A DNA stretch of 64,000 nt. It comes from Trichoplax sp. H2. Lineage: Eukaryota; Placozoa; Uniplacotomia; Trichoplacea. The notes beneath the pieces are model-generated. The model was not told where the DNA came from. It did not search any database and was given only the letters and a program-made list of their open reading frames with translations. Position 1 is the first letter of the stretch. Every line of letters begins with the position of its first letter. The stretch lies in NCBI GenBank assembly GCA_003344405.1, contig NOWV01000264.1:16701-80700 (forward strand), read 5' to 3'. The position numbers and the translations under genes were made by a program. Below are positions 1 through 26,700 of the stretch, in pieces.

Positions 1-11420
<11,420 letters not shown>

Positions 11421-14400
11421 ATAGCCAAATATGGGGCAAAGGTAAATGGACAGGCACAAAGTAATTTAAAAACTAGGAAGCAAATACGATAATTCTGATC
11501 TTTCTATAACCCATTTAGTCTTTCTTGCAATCGTTATTTAAACCCTTATATTTTATCTTTTTCAGGAGTTACCTTGAAATAAGTGGATTTAAAAAGTATA
11601 ATTTTTATTTCTGTAAGCTCAAATAAATTCAAGCAAAATTCTTATAGATTTGTTTCCGAGTGGATAAATATTAATAGCTTTACCATGAATTAAATCATAT
11701 GTGATTATGTTACGGTCAATCCTGGGAATCGGTCATTCCCGAGTAGATAAATATAATCACCTTTTAATTATGTGTTTAAAAATTGTAACTATAACAGATT
11801 AATCATCATATTATTTTTAAAATTTGCAGGAGTTATGTAAGCTAATAAAGTATCATATTCTGCTGTCAAAACGACTAGATTAAAAGCTAATCTGATGCTA
11901 GTATAGCGTTAAAGTAGTGAAGCTTACAGTTCATGTAGACATTGATCTCTGTCATTTATCTAACATATACATAATGTTAACACGGTTATAAGTTTCTGTA
12001 GATTTTTTTACATTTTTAAGTCATTGCTTCAGCACTAGTAGTTATTATATACATTGAAAATGTAGATTCAATTTCTTTTTGGCAAACTTATTTTGATATC
12101 TTATGTAATATGCAACAAATCCTTTCAAACTAGTAGCTAAAATCGTTGTTTTCTATAAATATAACATTTGTGATAGTTATGTAGGCTCAACAGATGTAAT
12201 TACATCTCGGATTACTTCAATAATTCTAATTCTAAGTAGATATTTTAAGATGAGCAAATAGCTCACTTTACAATGTTAGAATTACAATTGATATCGCTGG
12301 AATAAAAACTATTTCAATGTACCATTTGCAATTATCATCATCATATGACAAAGACGAATACTACAGTAATAAGACCTTCATCTTAGGAGTTGAATATTTT
12401 ATTTCTCTCGAGGACGCAATGCGTGCGATGTTCCATCTTGCATAATATGTACATGTTATTAAATATCACTACTATATCTACAACTGAGGATACTGCTGTA
12501 GCAAGAGCATTATTTTTACGGCCAGTACTAATGCACCTTCATTAAGGTGTAGATATATAGCAATCACCTTGATATCAACAATTAAAGTATATCATACCGT
12601 ATACGCAATATTTTTCGCGCTTAGCCTTTTATCGCTAGTATAAGGTAAATACTAAGATTCTACTGATAGAAACATATTCCGAATCTATTTCTATCTAGTT
12701 ATATCTTAATAACGGCTTCTCCTATTTATTTAAAAAATTTTGTCAATTTCCAATTATAGATCTAAAACTGGAATAAAATGTCAGCATAATTCTGTAAGAG
12801 ATTAATTTAAAGAGCTACGAAAACCACCATATGGCTTCGATGAAGATACGATAATATAGATATAATGAAATTGTTCTCGGAACTATTTATACTTACGCAA
12901 TTTGTCAACATTTACTAGGAATGCCAGTTATTGTATAAAGGATGCTAATATTATTATTTATGATATCAATAAATAATATACAGTATTCGTGCCTCTTATA
13001 TTTTAAATTCTTATCAAGCATAAGCTTTTAGTAAGCTACGAATATTTTATATCGTGAGCTCTACAACTGAAATGGTATTAAATATGAACACTCATTTTTG
13101 CTTCATGTTGTTTTGATTAAAATCTCATAAAAATGCCATAAATTGGCTTTGATTACGCTTTTCTTTATATATTCGTATGCCATTAGGTTTCTGAAAAAGC
13201 TACAATACAGTAACGTATAAGAAAGATGAAGATAACTACGATAGTTGATCTCGTGGATGGGACTATAAATTATTATTGACTTTGTTGGTAAAAAACATTG
13301 AACAGTATCAAGAGTTGAGAAATTAATCCTAGTTTAACAGAGTTAGATATAAATATCAATTAACACTCTTGTGTTGAAATATTGACTACGGATGCCATAG
13401 TGGGAAGACCTAAGTCATATGATTGAAAAACAAGAGAATTATACTATCATCAAGTGTGTTAATGAAGAGATGACGTCTATTGTTATTATTTCTCTTTCTT
13501 ATTCTAATCTTGAACGATTATTACCAATAACGATAAAGTAATTAAGAATAATTGTAAGAATAATTATATCATTATATAATTATATTATATTATATGCATT
13601 ATATCGATCAATATACGGGCCACATCCGGATGTTCTGTACCATACCGTCTATGCCATTATTGCTTAATGATCCTTTACTCTCTTTCATGCAGTCTATTGC
13701 TACCGCATCGCAATTATCTATGACATCATGCCTTCACTTGTAATTTAATTATAATAATAATAGTAAGTTCTAAATTATTCGTCATGTGATATTACTGTTA
13801 TGCTATTATGATTCCTGTTCTATGAATGTGCGTAAAAGTAACCGTTTCCGAATAGAATTCGATTATTTTTCGACTCTTAAATTATGCAATAGACATGTTT
13901 CGGATATCTTTAGAGGAAGGACACACCTTAAAAAAACAGATTGATGAACAGCTGATGAGCTGTTTTCTACATGAAATGCAGCAAATGAAGTGATTGACGA
14001 CTGTCAATGATAGAAAAACTAAAGTTATCAGTTTCAATATAATTTTTGTATGGGGAGCAAGGTGCTTGCTGTACCTTAAGAGTTAAATAAATATTCATCC
14101 ATAAAGGCTGACTAAATAATTTATTATTATATAAAAAAGGAATAACAATAACGCTGCTAACGTCACTGTTATCATCAACAGTAGAACCGAAGAATAATCA
14201 TAACAACAACCACATTAGTACTGTAGCGCTATATTAAAGTATTAGAGCTACTAGCTATGCCTTCATAATATGAATAGTAATATTCTATATCCAATGCTAT
14301 TGGATAGTAAATCTTTGTTTGTGTAATCAATACAACTAATAGTTAGTAGAAAGCATCAAGAACAATTTATCCCCTGGGTTTTTCAATAGTTAGGTCATCT

Positions 14401-14732
14401 AATATTACCTAATCGATTAGTTAACTTCCGCTAATCAATCCCTATATCAGGGAAAAATCATCAGGAAAGCAGTTCGCTTTAATTCAAAATTGTTTATTAG
14501 TCGTCTTGTCTTTTAGTATTAGTAAAAAAATATGGAAATCAAGGCAAGAATGTCAAATTAATTGCTACGTATTCAGAAATGTTTTAGCGTTTTAAACGTT
14601 CAAGTCTAACTATTCCTTATCAATATAATTAACTTTAGAATCAGATTATTAAATTCAACTCCCTTATTAATTAACTTTAAACCATTTAAGCTTTTAACTT
14701 CATCTTTATTCCAACATATCCATTACTTAAAG
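11421..14732. other. Spacer between genes 1 and 2
   Basis: 3.3 kb, very AT-rich, with no open frame that looks coding and no EGF-type cysteine pattern on either strand. It should hold the 3' UTR of gene 1, with AATAAA at 11622-11627 and again at 11844-11849, and the promoter of gene 2. Around 13540-13610 there is a low-complexity run of ATTAT/ATAAT words. I see no transposon ends or RNA genes. Confidence 0.5.
11622..11627 (+). promoter_or_regulatory. Candidate poly(A) signal, gene 1
   Basis: AATAAA about 200 bases after the gene 1 stop codon. A second AATAAA at 11844 is an alternative. In such AT-rich DNA the hexamer occurs often by chance. Confidence 0.35.
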
Positions 14733-14795
14733 ATGAAACTGAATCGTTTAATCTATTTTTTCGCCTCAGTTTTCTTTCTATCGACGGCATCTACG
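14733..14795 (+). CDS. Gene 2 exon 1: signal peptide
   Basis: [21 protein letters not shown], 21 codons, then GTAAG in phase 0. Basic n-region, hydrophobic core and small residues near the end fit a secretory signal. The following intron of about 700 bases shows nothing recognisable. Confidence 0.8.
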
Positions 14796-17700
14796 GTAAG
14801 ATTAGCTGATAATGATTGACTCTAAGCATGATTATGTTTACTAAGTTGATGGATTATAATACAGTAATCATTTTGCTTCACGGTGAACCTCGTCTTTTAG
14901 CTGACAAATAAAATGCACAGTATTTATATAAATAGATAGTTTAAAATAATATTAAGATACATTTTAAGGTAGCATGGTATTTAAATACAATTCAAGATAA
15001 TCCTACATCTAGAAGAGCATTCTATTATTCATATTTCTACACGCATTTATAAAAAATTAGTCAAGAATTGTATAGAATTTTCTTCCTTTCTAAATCTTTA
15101 TCTATAAAATAACACAACTAATTTTATCCTAGACGTGCTCTCAGTTTACTATAAACCTTACGTTATAGTCCACTACTACAGTATCAATGTTAAGTTACAG
15201 AGTTCATTATCGTTATTGATCCTTTTGAAATACCTGTCAAATAATTTCTTTCTTTTCCGTTACTTTCATTAACATCAACGTAGCTTATTAGTGACTATAA
15301 ACGTTACGCCAACAAAGTAAACTTAATGATTGTACGATAATTAATTGCAGGTAGTTTGATTTATTTCACTAAGTATAGAAATTTTTAGATATTAGCTACA
15401 GAAAGCGATATTAAAGATTAATCGCTTTTCCAGTCTAATATATACTGATGGTAACATCTATACCTTATCAATATATTACTATTTCTGTTTCATTCAGGCT
15501 AATGCAACTTCCGTGCAGGCTAACATAAGCATGAAGTTAATAAGTTATCATAATCCTCAAGAGATATTATATAATGGCCAAAAGTGCGATACTTTCTCAT
15601 CTTGTGACTATACATTTAATTTTTGCGGCCGGAAAACTAACTCTGGACCATCATGCGTTTATGGGGATGTTACGACTAAATCGTTTGATAATGTTGGCGA
15701 GACGAAAACTTTTCAAGTGGGTGAGCAATTGACCAATGGGGCAATTACCATCACTAACCCATATAGCGCTCCAATTGTCGGACTATGGCCTGTAAGTTTA
15801 CTAGTACCAATTAATTAACGGCTAGCTACAATATAATTTATCTCAATATCAACTAATTATGCAGTATATCTAGGTTTCATCATACCCTGATAGTTATTTC
15901 ATCCCAAATATATCGCCTTATTCTAAGCTAGAGATACTATTAGTAGATTGTAAATGATTTAGATATTTAGGAAGTAAAATATTATGTAAAATTAAAATAT
16001 CTCATTTAAGTTTTATAATTAAAATTAATGTTGGATTGCATCTAAGTTACAACAATAATATCCTTAACTAGCATGAAAGAAAAAAAAATGATTTACGATG
16101 ATTTACGTACACATAAAGTCATAAACAAAGCGAATTCAAGAAATTTGTTTATAATATATCATGCATAGATAGTTAAAATTAGTTTAATAAGGAAACTTTA
16201 AAAGTAAAATAGGCCTAAGATATCAATAAATTGAGAGTTAAGATACTGTCCACTGTGGTTTCTTAAATTTGCTATTTCATAAAATCTATCATAATCGATT
16301 ATTACTACAAATTACAGTAAGAAATTGCAGAACTTGCTTCATCAAGCAGTAATCTGGCATTACTTAAACTACGTCCAGTTATCATGCACCTAGAGTAAAT
16401 TAAGTATATGTTTCTCTAATCAAAATAGGCAAGCACTTCAAAGCAATAATTGAATTAACGTTATAAAAAAGTATGTGCCAGATCAATCATTTGCTCTGCA
16501 TATGAGCTTATTAATCATCAGTTCATATTCTACGATATTGGATGCAATATAATATTTATGTCCATGCATAGCATTTACTCCAGTTTTCTATTAGTTTCCA
16601 AACTTAACAGAATATTTAAGCATCTGTTACGTTAGAACAGTTTTTGATTTCATTCTTTAAGTCTTTCAACTTTGACAAACAGAAAAGGAATCACTAGCAA
16701 TTTGCGTGGATATTATGATCAATCAACTCTATGTCAACATCAACTGGCGCATTTTATAAATTTCTGATACATCAGTTAATACCTTTTATATCTATTTTAA
16801 TTTTAATAGGGCCAATTCCAGCTCTTTATTAACGTTACCGATGAAGACTCATTCTTAGAAGTAGGCAATAATAGAGTCGATGATTTAACAAAAGATATTA
16901 CCATATCGGCTGGTATTAAGCAAACGATTACCATGACTGGAAGTCGCCCCACTAATCCATCTAGTTTTACATTCGAGATGGAAGTTAAATGTATAAATAG
17001 TTGGATGGGAAGCCTTTGCGATATAGGTATAATTAACTCACCGTATCCCTATTTCATTTAAGAAATAAAGATACTTCTCAATTTCCGTCAAAACTTTTGA
17101 GATTTCTAAATAGAATATAGAACACTTATGGTAGCAAGCAAACTATTTCTTCCCTTCTTATTTACTTGTTCCTTCTTAATCCTTTCCAGATCTAATTAGC
17201 TGTCGCAGTTCACCATGTCAAGGTAGAGGAAACTGCATAAACACTGCACCTAACGCTTATAAATGTCATTGCCTTACTGGATATACCGGTGTCAATTGTG
17301 AAACAAGTAATGCCGATTTCTAGGATACATACATTTCCATTTTTTAATAAAATTTTGCAATATCTATTATCAATTACCAACAGTTTTTATTTCGTTCTTG
17401 TATTTTAATTGTCACCTATGGACGCATTAAATACATTATTAACTCTCCGTTCTAGATATTGACGAATGTGCATCTGGACCTTGCAAACATATTTATTCCA
17501 CCTGCATTGATTTGGTGAACGGTTATCGATGTGTCTGTCCATCTGATTGGACAGGAAAAAATTGTGATATAGGTTAGTAGCATTCTATTTACATTCGATA
17601 GGTAAGTATGCATTACATTGCAAATCTTCTCGCAGATTTTGTATTTTACTAGCGTGGACTTTTAAATCCTATTGCGTATTCCATATATTGCATTTTAAGA

Positions 17701-20700
17701 GGATTAGATCAAATTTATTGATGATGACCAAATATTTATATGATTTTGAATACAATGTTATTAGATAACAATATATGCCGTATCAATAACCCATGTCTGA
17801 ACGGTGCAACATGCAAATTTACCAATGTTAATCAATATTCATGTACCTGTCTTCCCGGATTTACAGGAAAAACTTGCGATAGTAAGAGTATATTTATTCT
17901 AGTATATTTAGATTTTAGGCTGTTACATATCATGGATCTAAAGTATCACTTGATAGCCATAGCATTGGCAATCTTATATGATATAGAATCTACGTTATAT
18001 AAAATGTTGGCGTGTGTAAGCGCATGCAATTGGATCTAATATGTGGTTAACAGTAAACTAAAGACAAATTTGAGATCTTCATAAATAATATCAATTTCGT
18101 GGCTTTAAATTTTCTCAGTTGTAAATAGCACAAACATATTGATTCAAAGCACTCATAGTTTGAATGCTAAACTTTAAACTCATTAGCTTACAATGGTTGT
18201 CTCTCGGATCCATGCCTTCATAGAGGCAATTGTTCAACTGGAAGTAATAGTTATACCTGCCATTGCCCTCAAGATTGGTCTGGGACTCACTGTGAACAGG
18301 GTCTGTTATTCTTTTCAGCAAATATTCTCCAGTGACAATTAGTATATTCCACTATTGCACAAATTGATTAAATCTAAAATAATTAATATAATAAAATAGG
18401 CTAGACTCTAAATCGGTGATAATATGCAAAAACTGATCCATATAGTCTTCATCATCTCGTATTAAGTGTCCATCATTAAGTCAGCTTATTACACATATAA
18501 CGTCACAGCCTTTTCACTTTAATAGTCTTAATTTAATAAGAATCTTTGCTACGTTTGTTGATAGATCTTAGCCTATGTAGAACAAATTCTCCATGCCAAA
18601 ACGGTGGAACTTGCCAATTTGTTAATGCAACCAGCTATCAATGTGTTTGCCCACAATATTATACTGGGAGTACCTGTCAATGTTAGTCTAGACATATTAT
18701 AGCTTCTTAATTCTACAACCATTATATCTAATATTAAAGTATCGATATTATATATGATCCATTTATTCAATTTCCGATGTTTGCAGCTCATATTCCTTGC
18801 CAATCCAATCCCTGTATTGGTACTGGTTCAACTTGTGTGGATACTCCAAGTGGCTATGTGTGCCATTGTCCAGTTGATATGACAGGAACCAATTGTGATA
18901 TAGGTTGCTTAATAAATTAACCAATACGATGTATTTCACCCGTTATAATTACATACAAGCAAACATATAATTATCTGTAATACTACAGATGCCACATACC
19001 ATCGTCGAATGGAATCACAGATCGATAGTGTGATATAAGATCGTGTAGGATCAATAATGTGATACAAATTTTAAATAGCAGTTTTAGCCGCTAGGATAGT
19101 TGTGTATCATGAATGAATACTAATTTATTGTAAGAATAGGGATTAATGGAGATTTACGATATTAAGTGGCAATTTATTAATCTTTAATGTTTCATAGCTT
19201 AGTAATAAGGATTAAATATAGTATTTTTGCTCCAATCATTCGTAACTCAACTTGAAATAATCAATTTTAGATACCAACGTATGCAGATCAAACAATCCTT
19301 GCCAGCACGGCTCAACATGCGAAAATACAGGCCCTTCTACTTATCGATGCGTATGTCCATCTCTATATTCAGGCCAAAATTGTGAAAGTAAGAAAACTTT
19401 GTAATGTAACTTAGTTACTCTAGTCATATCAATCAACCAAGTTGCATTTCATTAAACTAATTTTTTATCGAAACCAAATTTCATGATATTACTAATTTTA
19501 TTATTTCTTTCACTATGTTATCCAACTATCATCTAGATTATACACCGTGCATGTCAAATCCTTGCCAACATGTCTACGCTACATGCGTAAATAACCCACA
19601 CAATTATACTTGCCAATGCCCTGGCGATTGGATAGGTTATAATTGCGAGATAGGTTAGTTAGAAGTGGAATTGCTGAACTTATATTGTACGTGTAATTCG
19701 CGATAAAGTAAAAAATGATTAAGCTAAGATCAAATTTTTACGTTTACAAATAATTTGGTTACTCATATTTATTTAAATAATTAAAACATAATTTAAAAGT
19801 ACAGTATCTTATTAATTACAGCAAACCATACTTTGTATAAGAAATTATTAAATATAAGCTTTCCACCTTACGAAAGTCATTATAGAGAGCATAAAGTCTA
19901 TTGATAGATCAGTCTCGTCTAATATTTAGTAAGGTTATGATAATAAAAGATATGGAATATTTCAGCTTATATTTAGCAATACAGTCCAAAATACTGTGAT
20001 TTAGCCATGATTACCAGAATAAGAATTGTAACAGTTTATTGATCGGTTCTTACTTCTAATACAGATGCAAATATATGTCGAATGAATAACCCTTGTGTAA
20101 ATGGCGGGATCTGCACATCGCATAAAGCAGGAAAATACCAATGCGAATGCCCGGATAACTATAACGGCACTAATTGTGAAAGTATGATTTTTATATTCAA
20201 TACTCTTTGGTTAACTCAAGTATCAATCGATCTATGACGGCTTTATCGCCATATATCCTCTACTTGATAATTCTTGTAATGTACGATCTACTAAATTTCC
20301 ATAGATCCTGTATATAGGTTGTAAGGATGTAAAGCATATTAAACCAGCTCAAATTAACAATTATAGTCTGCTTCTAAATAGAATATTCCTGGTTTATTAC
20401 TAGATTACAACGACTGCTTATCGAGACCTTGCAATCATATTTACGCAACATGTGTGGATTTGCCGGGTACCAATTATTCTTGCATTTGTCCTTCTGACTG
20501 GACAGGAAGAAATTGCGATAAAGGTATTCTACAGAAACTATTATTCTGAAATAGCCATAGCCTAGTAATCGATTTAAGTCATTTTTGATCGAATCGGATT
20601 TTGAGCATTTTTAGTGAAATTTGATACTTTGCCTTTATCAATTGAGCTTCTTTGTGATAGTACTCGCATACATTATTGCTTAGGTGCAATTATTCCGTAG

Positions 20701-23700
20701 TATATCAACATCACATGTTAGCGAAACATAGCCAACGCAAGTATTATATCCCATCTAGTCTGATGTTACCCTAATCGAATAAATCATTCATTATTATAGA
20801 TTTAAATAGCTGCAGATCCAATCCATGTCAATTTGGAGGTACTTGCACCAGTATTGGTCCTGATGTCTATGCATGTAGTTGTCCTGTTGGATATACTGGC
20901 AAAAATTGTCAAACAGGTAGCAGATTGGTATCTATAAAATGATTTTCCAAATCAAAATGATTAGCTTTAATATAACGGAAATCTACTAAAGCAGGCATTG
21001 GCATAATTGTTGGGGCTTTACAAGTCATTAGAGAAGATACAGGAATAAAAAACTTAAAAAATGAATTAACAACTCATTAAATAATCGCTTGTACTGTTAA
21101 AATACGTTTCTATTTGCTTGATGCATTCTTATTAGAAACAGTTACCGAGACCATTAGTTTTAGATTTATTTATTTCTTGATTTACTCATTTAGCAAACAA
21201 GGGCTCCAAAAGCTGCTAGAATGATAAAATGATTGCAGCTTCAGATTTTATTCTCTTTCACCAATAATAACTGCAATTCCTACGTAACCTATGTTTGATC
21301 AACCTATTTCAAATTTCTCATTAACTTTAGATATCAATCACTGCCTTGGACATGCTTGTTTAAACGGTGCAACCTGTATCGATGGTGTAACTTCATATAC
21401 TTGCTCGTGCAATTCTAACTGGACAGGTTCTGTCTGTGATCAAGGTAAGATAAATTATAATATCACGTTTGATTAAAAGTAGGGGATAAATATACTCTGT
21501 CTCAGATAAGTGCTGTACTAAAAGTTATCACCTATTTTAATAGCAATATGTAGAACAGGATGCAATCTATTGCATGGCAACTGTCATAACAGCCCGATGC
21601 AGTGCTTGTAAGTTAATATTGGAAACTTGTTAACTTCAATTAATGCATTATTCAATTTATTAGCATTAGGACTTATATATATAATAATACAACCGATTAG
21701 TATAATGTTAATAGAAACCTTGACACTTTCTAAACAAGGTGCATTAATGGCTGGACTGGAAATACTTGCAACACTTGCGTTAAAAGAGAAGGCTGTACAG
21801 GTCCGTTTACTACTCATAAAAGTGTTTGAAATGTTATTGATTTAACATCCCGAATGCGTTCTTTGGCTAGCATTTGATAAAATTCCTCCGCCATGGCAAC
21901 GTTTTCTTAAATTATATTATTTGTCCATCAATATTGTGATATTACATGTTCAGTATTATTGCAATTCATTGATTGCCCCATTACGACCATTAATGTAGAG
22001 ATTATATCACACGTACAGTAAGAGTATCTACTCGTCTTCGTATTTTTCGTTTAGTAACATTGAACATGTTCAGTACTATTGCAATTAATTCGTTACCCCA
22101 TCGTAACCATTAAAAGGGATATATTGTACGTAGGGTAAGATTATCTACTCATCTCATTTATACTTTTCGTTCAGTAACATTGAGTATGTTTAGTACTATT
22201 ACAATTTATTCCGTGCCTCGTCGTAACCATTAAAGGGGGTTCTAAATGCACGTAACATAAGACTATCTACTCGTCTTATTCATTTTTTTCGTTTGATAAC
22301 ATTGGTATGTACAGCATTGTAGCAATTCATTTGTTACCCTATCGTAACCATAAAAGGGGTAGATATAAACGTAATGTAAAGACTATCTACTCATCTTATT
22401 TGCATTTTTCGTTTGATAAAATTTAGCCAATGGCTACTGTGTTAATGCTAATGAATGTATCTGTAGAGATCATTACAGTGGTCCAAATTGTCAATATGGT
22501 TAGTATTCTGTTGGTTAATATCATGATCATGATCATCAATAGGATATTTAAATTTTTGACTTAATTCGGATTAATTTACTGTGATAGATAATAATAAATG
22601 CAGACTGGGACCTTGTCAAAATGGAGGAAACTGTACTAATGTCTTACCTGATAGCTATTCTTGTGGTTGTTTGCCAGGTTTTACTGGTAGCAATTGCAAT
22701 ACAAGTACGTTGATGCCATTTATTGTCATAGTACTGGTAAATTCAATATGTGCTATTACAAAAACAATTTATTCAATATAATATCATCTTGCTGCATATG
22801 ATACTTTCATAATCAATAGACCGATACTTTATTAGTTTTTCTTTGTTTTACTATATCTATATTAGCACTTTCATTAAGTCATACTTTAGCATATATATTT
22901 GATAAATATCCATGTCTGTCTGGACTATTATGTCATCGTGCATTAGCACGTCCAGTAAGTCGTACGTTAATTTATATATTTGACAAATATTTATGTCTGC
23001 CTTTACTATTATGTTACTGTGCATTAGCATACTCAGTAAGTCATATGTTATTTTATATATCTGGCAAAACATTCATATCTGTTTTAACTATTATGTCACT
23101 GTACTATTGTAACGTTGTTTGCAGTTAGCTAATATCTGCAAGACACAAAATTATCAGCTAGAAAACTGTATTCAATTGTTCTTTATTCGATTGTAGTTCA
23201 TGAAAACTCTACGAATTAGATAAATAGCTCTAGATTATTAAGTTTTATAGGCTAGACTAAGCTGCTGCATATTGCAATTATTAATGTAGGTTTAAAGGGT
23301 AATATTTGTATGTTTCTCCGTAGATCTAAATTTTTTACCTTTGATATAACAGATATCAATGAATGCTCCTCAAACCCTTGCGATAATAATGCTACTTGTA
23401 GCGATCGAGTAAATGGCTTCCTATGCTTATGCAATGTAGGCTTTAATGGCACTAACTGCGAAAATGGTAGGTACAAATACAGATCCAGACAGGTTATGCG
23501 ATTGATGATCATTATGATCTGCATACTTAAAGGTTGAGACTATTTGCAAACGAGGGAAAGATCATGTTTCTAATATGATCATTCTAATCTATTTCATTTA
23601 GATAATAATGCCTGTAGAATTTCTCCATGTCAGAATGAAGGAAATTGTTCTGACATTGTACCCAATAAATATAAGTGTGACTGTCCTAATGGTTTCAATG

Positions 23701-26700
23701 GAACTAACTGCGAAAATAGTTAGTAACATCACAGTCTAATTTTAAGATTGGCTTATATTACAGTCAACTACTGTAATAATGTATATCATAGCTTCTCGTC
23801 ATTAACTTGAAAAATTTGTTATAAATGCAGTGTTCTAAACTAGAAATAACGATTATTTCAGATATCAACGAATGTCATACCAAACCCTGCCTAAATTCAG
23901 GAACCTGCATCGATGACATTAATAAATTTACGTGCCACTGCACAACTAATTGGACGGGCACCCTTTGCGAAAATGGTAAACAGCTTTTTCTTGATATGAT
24001 CTACGCATTACTATGCTGTCTGAAAAGCAAATCATTGTTATATACAGTAATTACAACTTGTACTTAGAATCGATCACTGATCTAAAGTAATTCTACGCTA
24101 TTTGTTGAATTTATAGATCTAAATTCATGTCGTAATAATCCATGCGTAAATGGTGCTACTTGTCAAAATACCGGACTGAATACGTATAACTGCAGTTGTG
24201 CACCTGGTTTCACCGGCTCGCAATGCGGAACGGGTTGGTTGATTATTTTGTGTAGCTAAATATATTTTTAAAAACTATCGTTATGCATTTTATTCTTACA
24301 TACTCTATTATAGTGTATGGTTAAAATCTCTATCATTCCTATCGGTAACGATATCAGGATGCATCTTTTCTAAAATACCATATGCAAAAGCATGTATATT
24401 TTACTTCATATAGCTGCACGATTGCACACTGTAGCTTTGATATCTCAATGAAATGTTAATTTTAAGCTTCCTAACGACATCCTGATCATGTATTTATTCC
24501 AAGTACCATCCTTCTCCTCAAAAATCGGAAATAATATTAACAAAATTTTATCTTGATAGGCATTAATGAATGTTCATCTAATCCGTGTGTAAGTGGGCAT
24601 GGTACTTGTGACGATGCCGTTAATCGCTATACCTGCTTGTGTTCAGCTGAATGGACAGGAGTCCATTGCGAAAATGGTTTGTACGCGTGAATTTGATTAT
24701 TATACCTTGCAATATTTGTTCATCACAGAGCTCGTGTATAGGAAATAGTGTCTATAGTGAGAACCCGATGATCATAAGTAAGACGCGGCGCTAGACCTGA
24801 GTGGATTAGCGATGTCAAGGATATTACATTTAGGCGTTAAGATAGTCGAGTGCCGCTAGTGAATAACTTTAGAGAAGATACCTGTAGCTTTAAGTGATAA
24901 TGCGGAAGGAATTTCAGTCTGAGATCTACCTGTTTATAGCTTATATGGTCTAAGTTTGCTATTGTAACATTTAGCAATAATTTTAAATAACAAACTCTTT
25001 TTATCTACTAATATTGGAAAAGGATTTATTGCGGAACTGTTCCCTAGTAGGGATAAAAACAGTGCTTTATTACAAACTCATACTTGGGGCGACTATAACA
25101 TGACTAAGCTTTCTAATTCTGTCCTAACAGATCTAAACAGCTGTCGAAGTAATCCATGTCAAAACAGTGCTACCTGCACCAACACAGGCCCTAACAGCTA
25201 TAACTGTACCTGCCATGCCGGCTTTACTGGAAAAAACTGCGAAACAAGTAAGTATAATAAACACACTATAACTAGATTTATTATTTGCGATTGCTAAGTA
25301 TTAGAATATCCTATCCTATCCAGTGGATGATAAATATTTTTATCACAGATATTAACGAATGCTTGTCGCAGCCTTGCCGAAATAGCGGCACGTGTATCGA
25401 TAGAGTTAATCGTTTCAGTTGTCAGTGTTCTAGAAGGTGGACTGGAACTACTTGTACTGGAGGTATGCTATTACTCTGCTAAAGTTAACTGTGAAATTTG
25501 ATAAGAAATGGTTTATGTGCTCATTACAAAAACTAATTCATAGCTATTGCAATTTCTAAGCGATTTTACATGAATCGTATAAGTATGATAAACTTTCTTC
25601 AACAGCACTACTTTTACATCAAGCAGACAAGTATCATAAATCATTTAGAATACATATATATATCCTTAAATATCGAAAAGTCCAAGTTGACACATTTCAA
25701 CTCTATCATAAGCCTAAAATTTAAGGTCCGGCAGCTTCATTCAAATGTTAAAGGAATACGTACATTTATTGGGTTCCCATCTCTATGCCAATATTCTTCT
25801 GTTAAGTGTCTATATAAGTGCCTTATGGGGCTACCATTAAAGCTGAGGGCACAGCTAAATCTATACGGATATTTTCAATTTGAATCAGTTTGAGGGTTCC
25901 GGAGGTCATACATAACTACTCTACGCTGGATTCGTGGGTAGTAACGATATGCTAACACCATATAATTTTGCTTACAAACCGTAAATAAATAAAGTGCTAA
26001 ACAATAAATTTCAAAGAAAATTATCACTTAAATTATTTAGAACTCTCGACCACCCCATCGGATAACTTACAACATGCTTTACAATTATAATGTTACCATA
26101 AGAATATAATTATTTAGCTAATCTAATCCAGTACCTTACCACAACTAATAGAATCGATTGAATATTTTCAGACTTGCAATATTGTAACAATATACCATGC
26201 GATAATGAAGGATTATGCAGCAATACTGGCATTAATACTTATTGGTGTCATTGTAGCCCTGGTTATACTGGCCAAAATTGTCAAACAGGTAAAATTGCAA
26301 GTGATTTATTAAATATTTGATCGCTTAGTCTCTTTAACTTGAACTAATTTTACGTTCATTCTAATTTAAACCGTAAATTCGACTGCGTTCGGTCGTAGAT
26401 ATCAACGAATGTGTCTCCAATCCATGCCAGAATAAGGGCAATTGTACCGATTTCGTTAATAAATTTAATTGTACATGCGATGCTGGATTTACAGGAAAGT
26501 TTTGCCAGGTTAACATCGATGAATGCCTATCATCGCCGTGTATAAATGGCGGACTATGCATGGATGGAATCGATCAATATAACTGTCAGTGTCCAGCAGG
26601 TTTTACTGGTATCCACTGTGAAATTAATATCAACGAATGTGCAAGTAATCCATGCATCAACAGCTACAGATGCCGTGATTCCATAGATGGCTACTTTTGT

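Noticed and set aside
21945-22424. CRISPR-like array
   Set aside because: Units are about 120 bp, contiguous and diverged, in an intron of an animal gene; no repeat-spacer structure.
22857-23072. Minus-strand 71-codon frame
   Set aside because: Produced by the 81-bp tandem repeat; internal periodicity equals the DNA repeat.
24780-24850. GC-richer intron stretch as a tRNA or other RNA gene
   Set aside because: No cloverleaf arms, A/B box pairs or stable stem could be drawn by eye.
25570-25893. 107-codon open frame in gene 2 intron 26
   Set aside because: No cysteine or domain pattern, no matching splice sites, and it sits between two phase-1 EGF exons that join cleanly without it.
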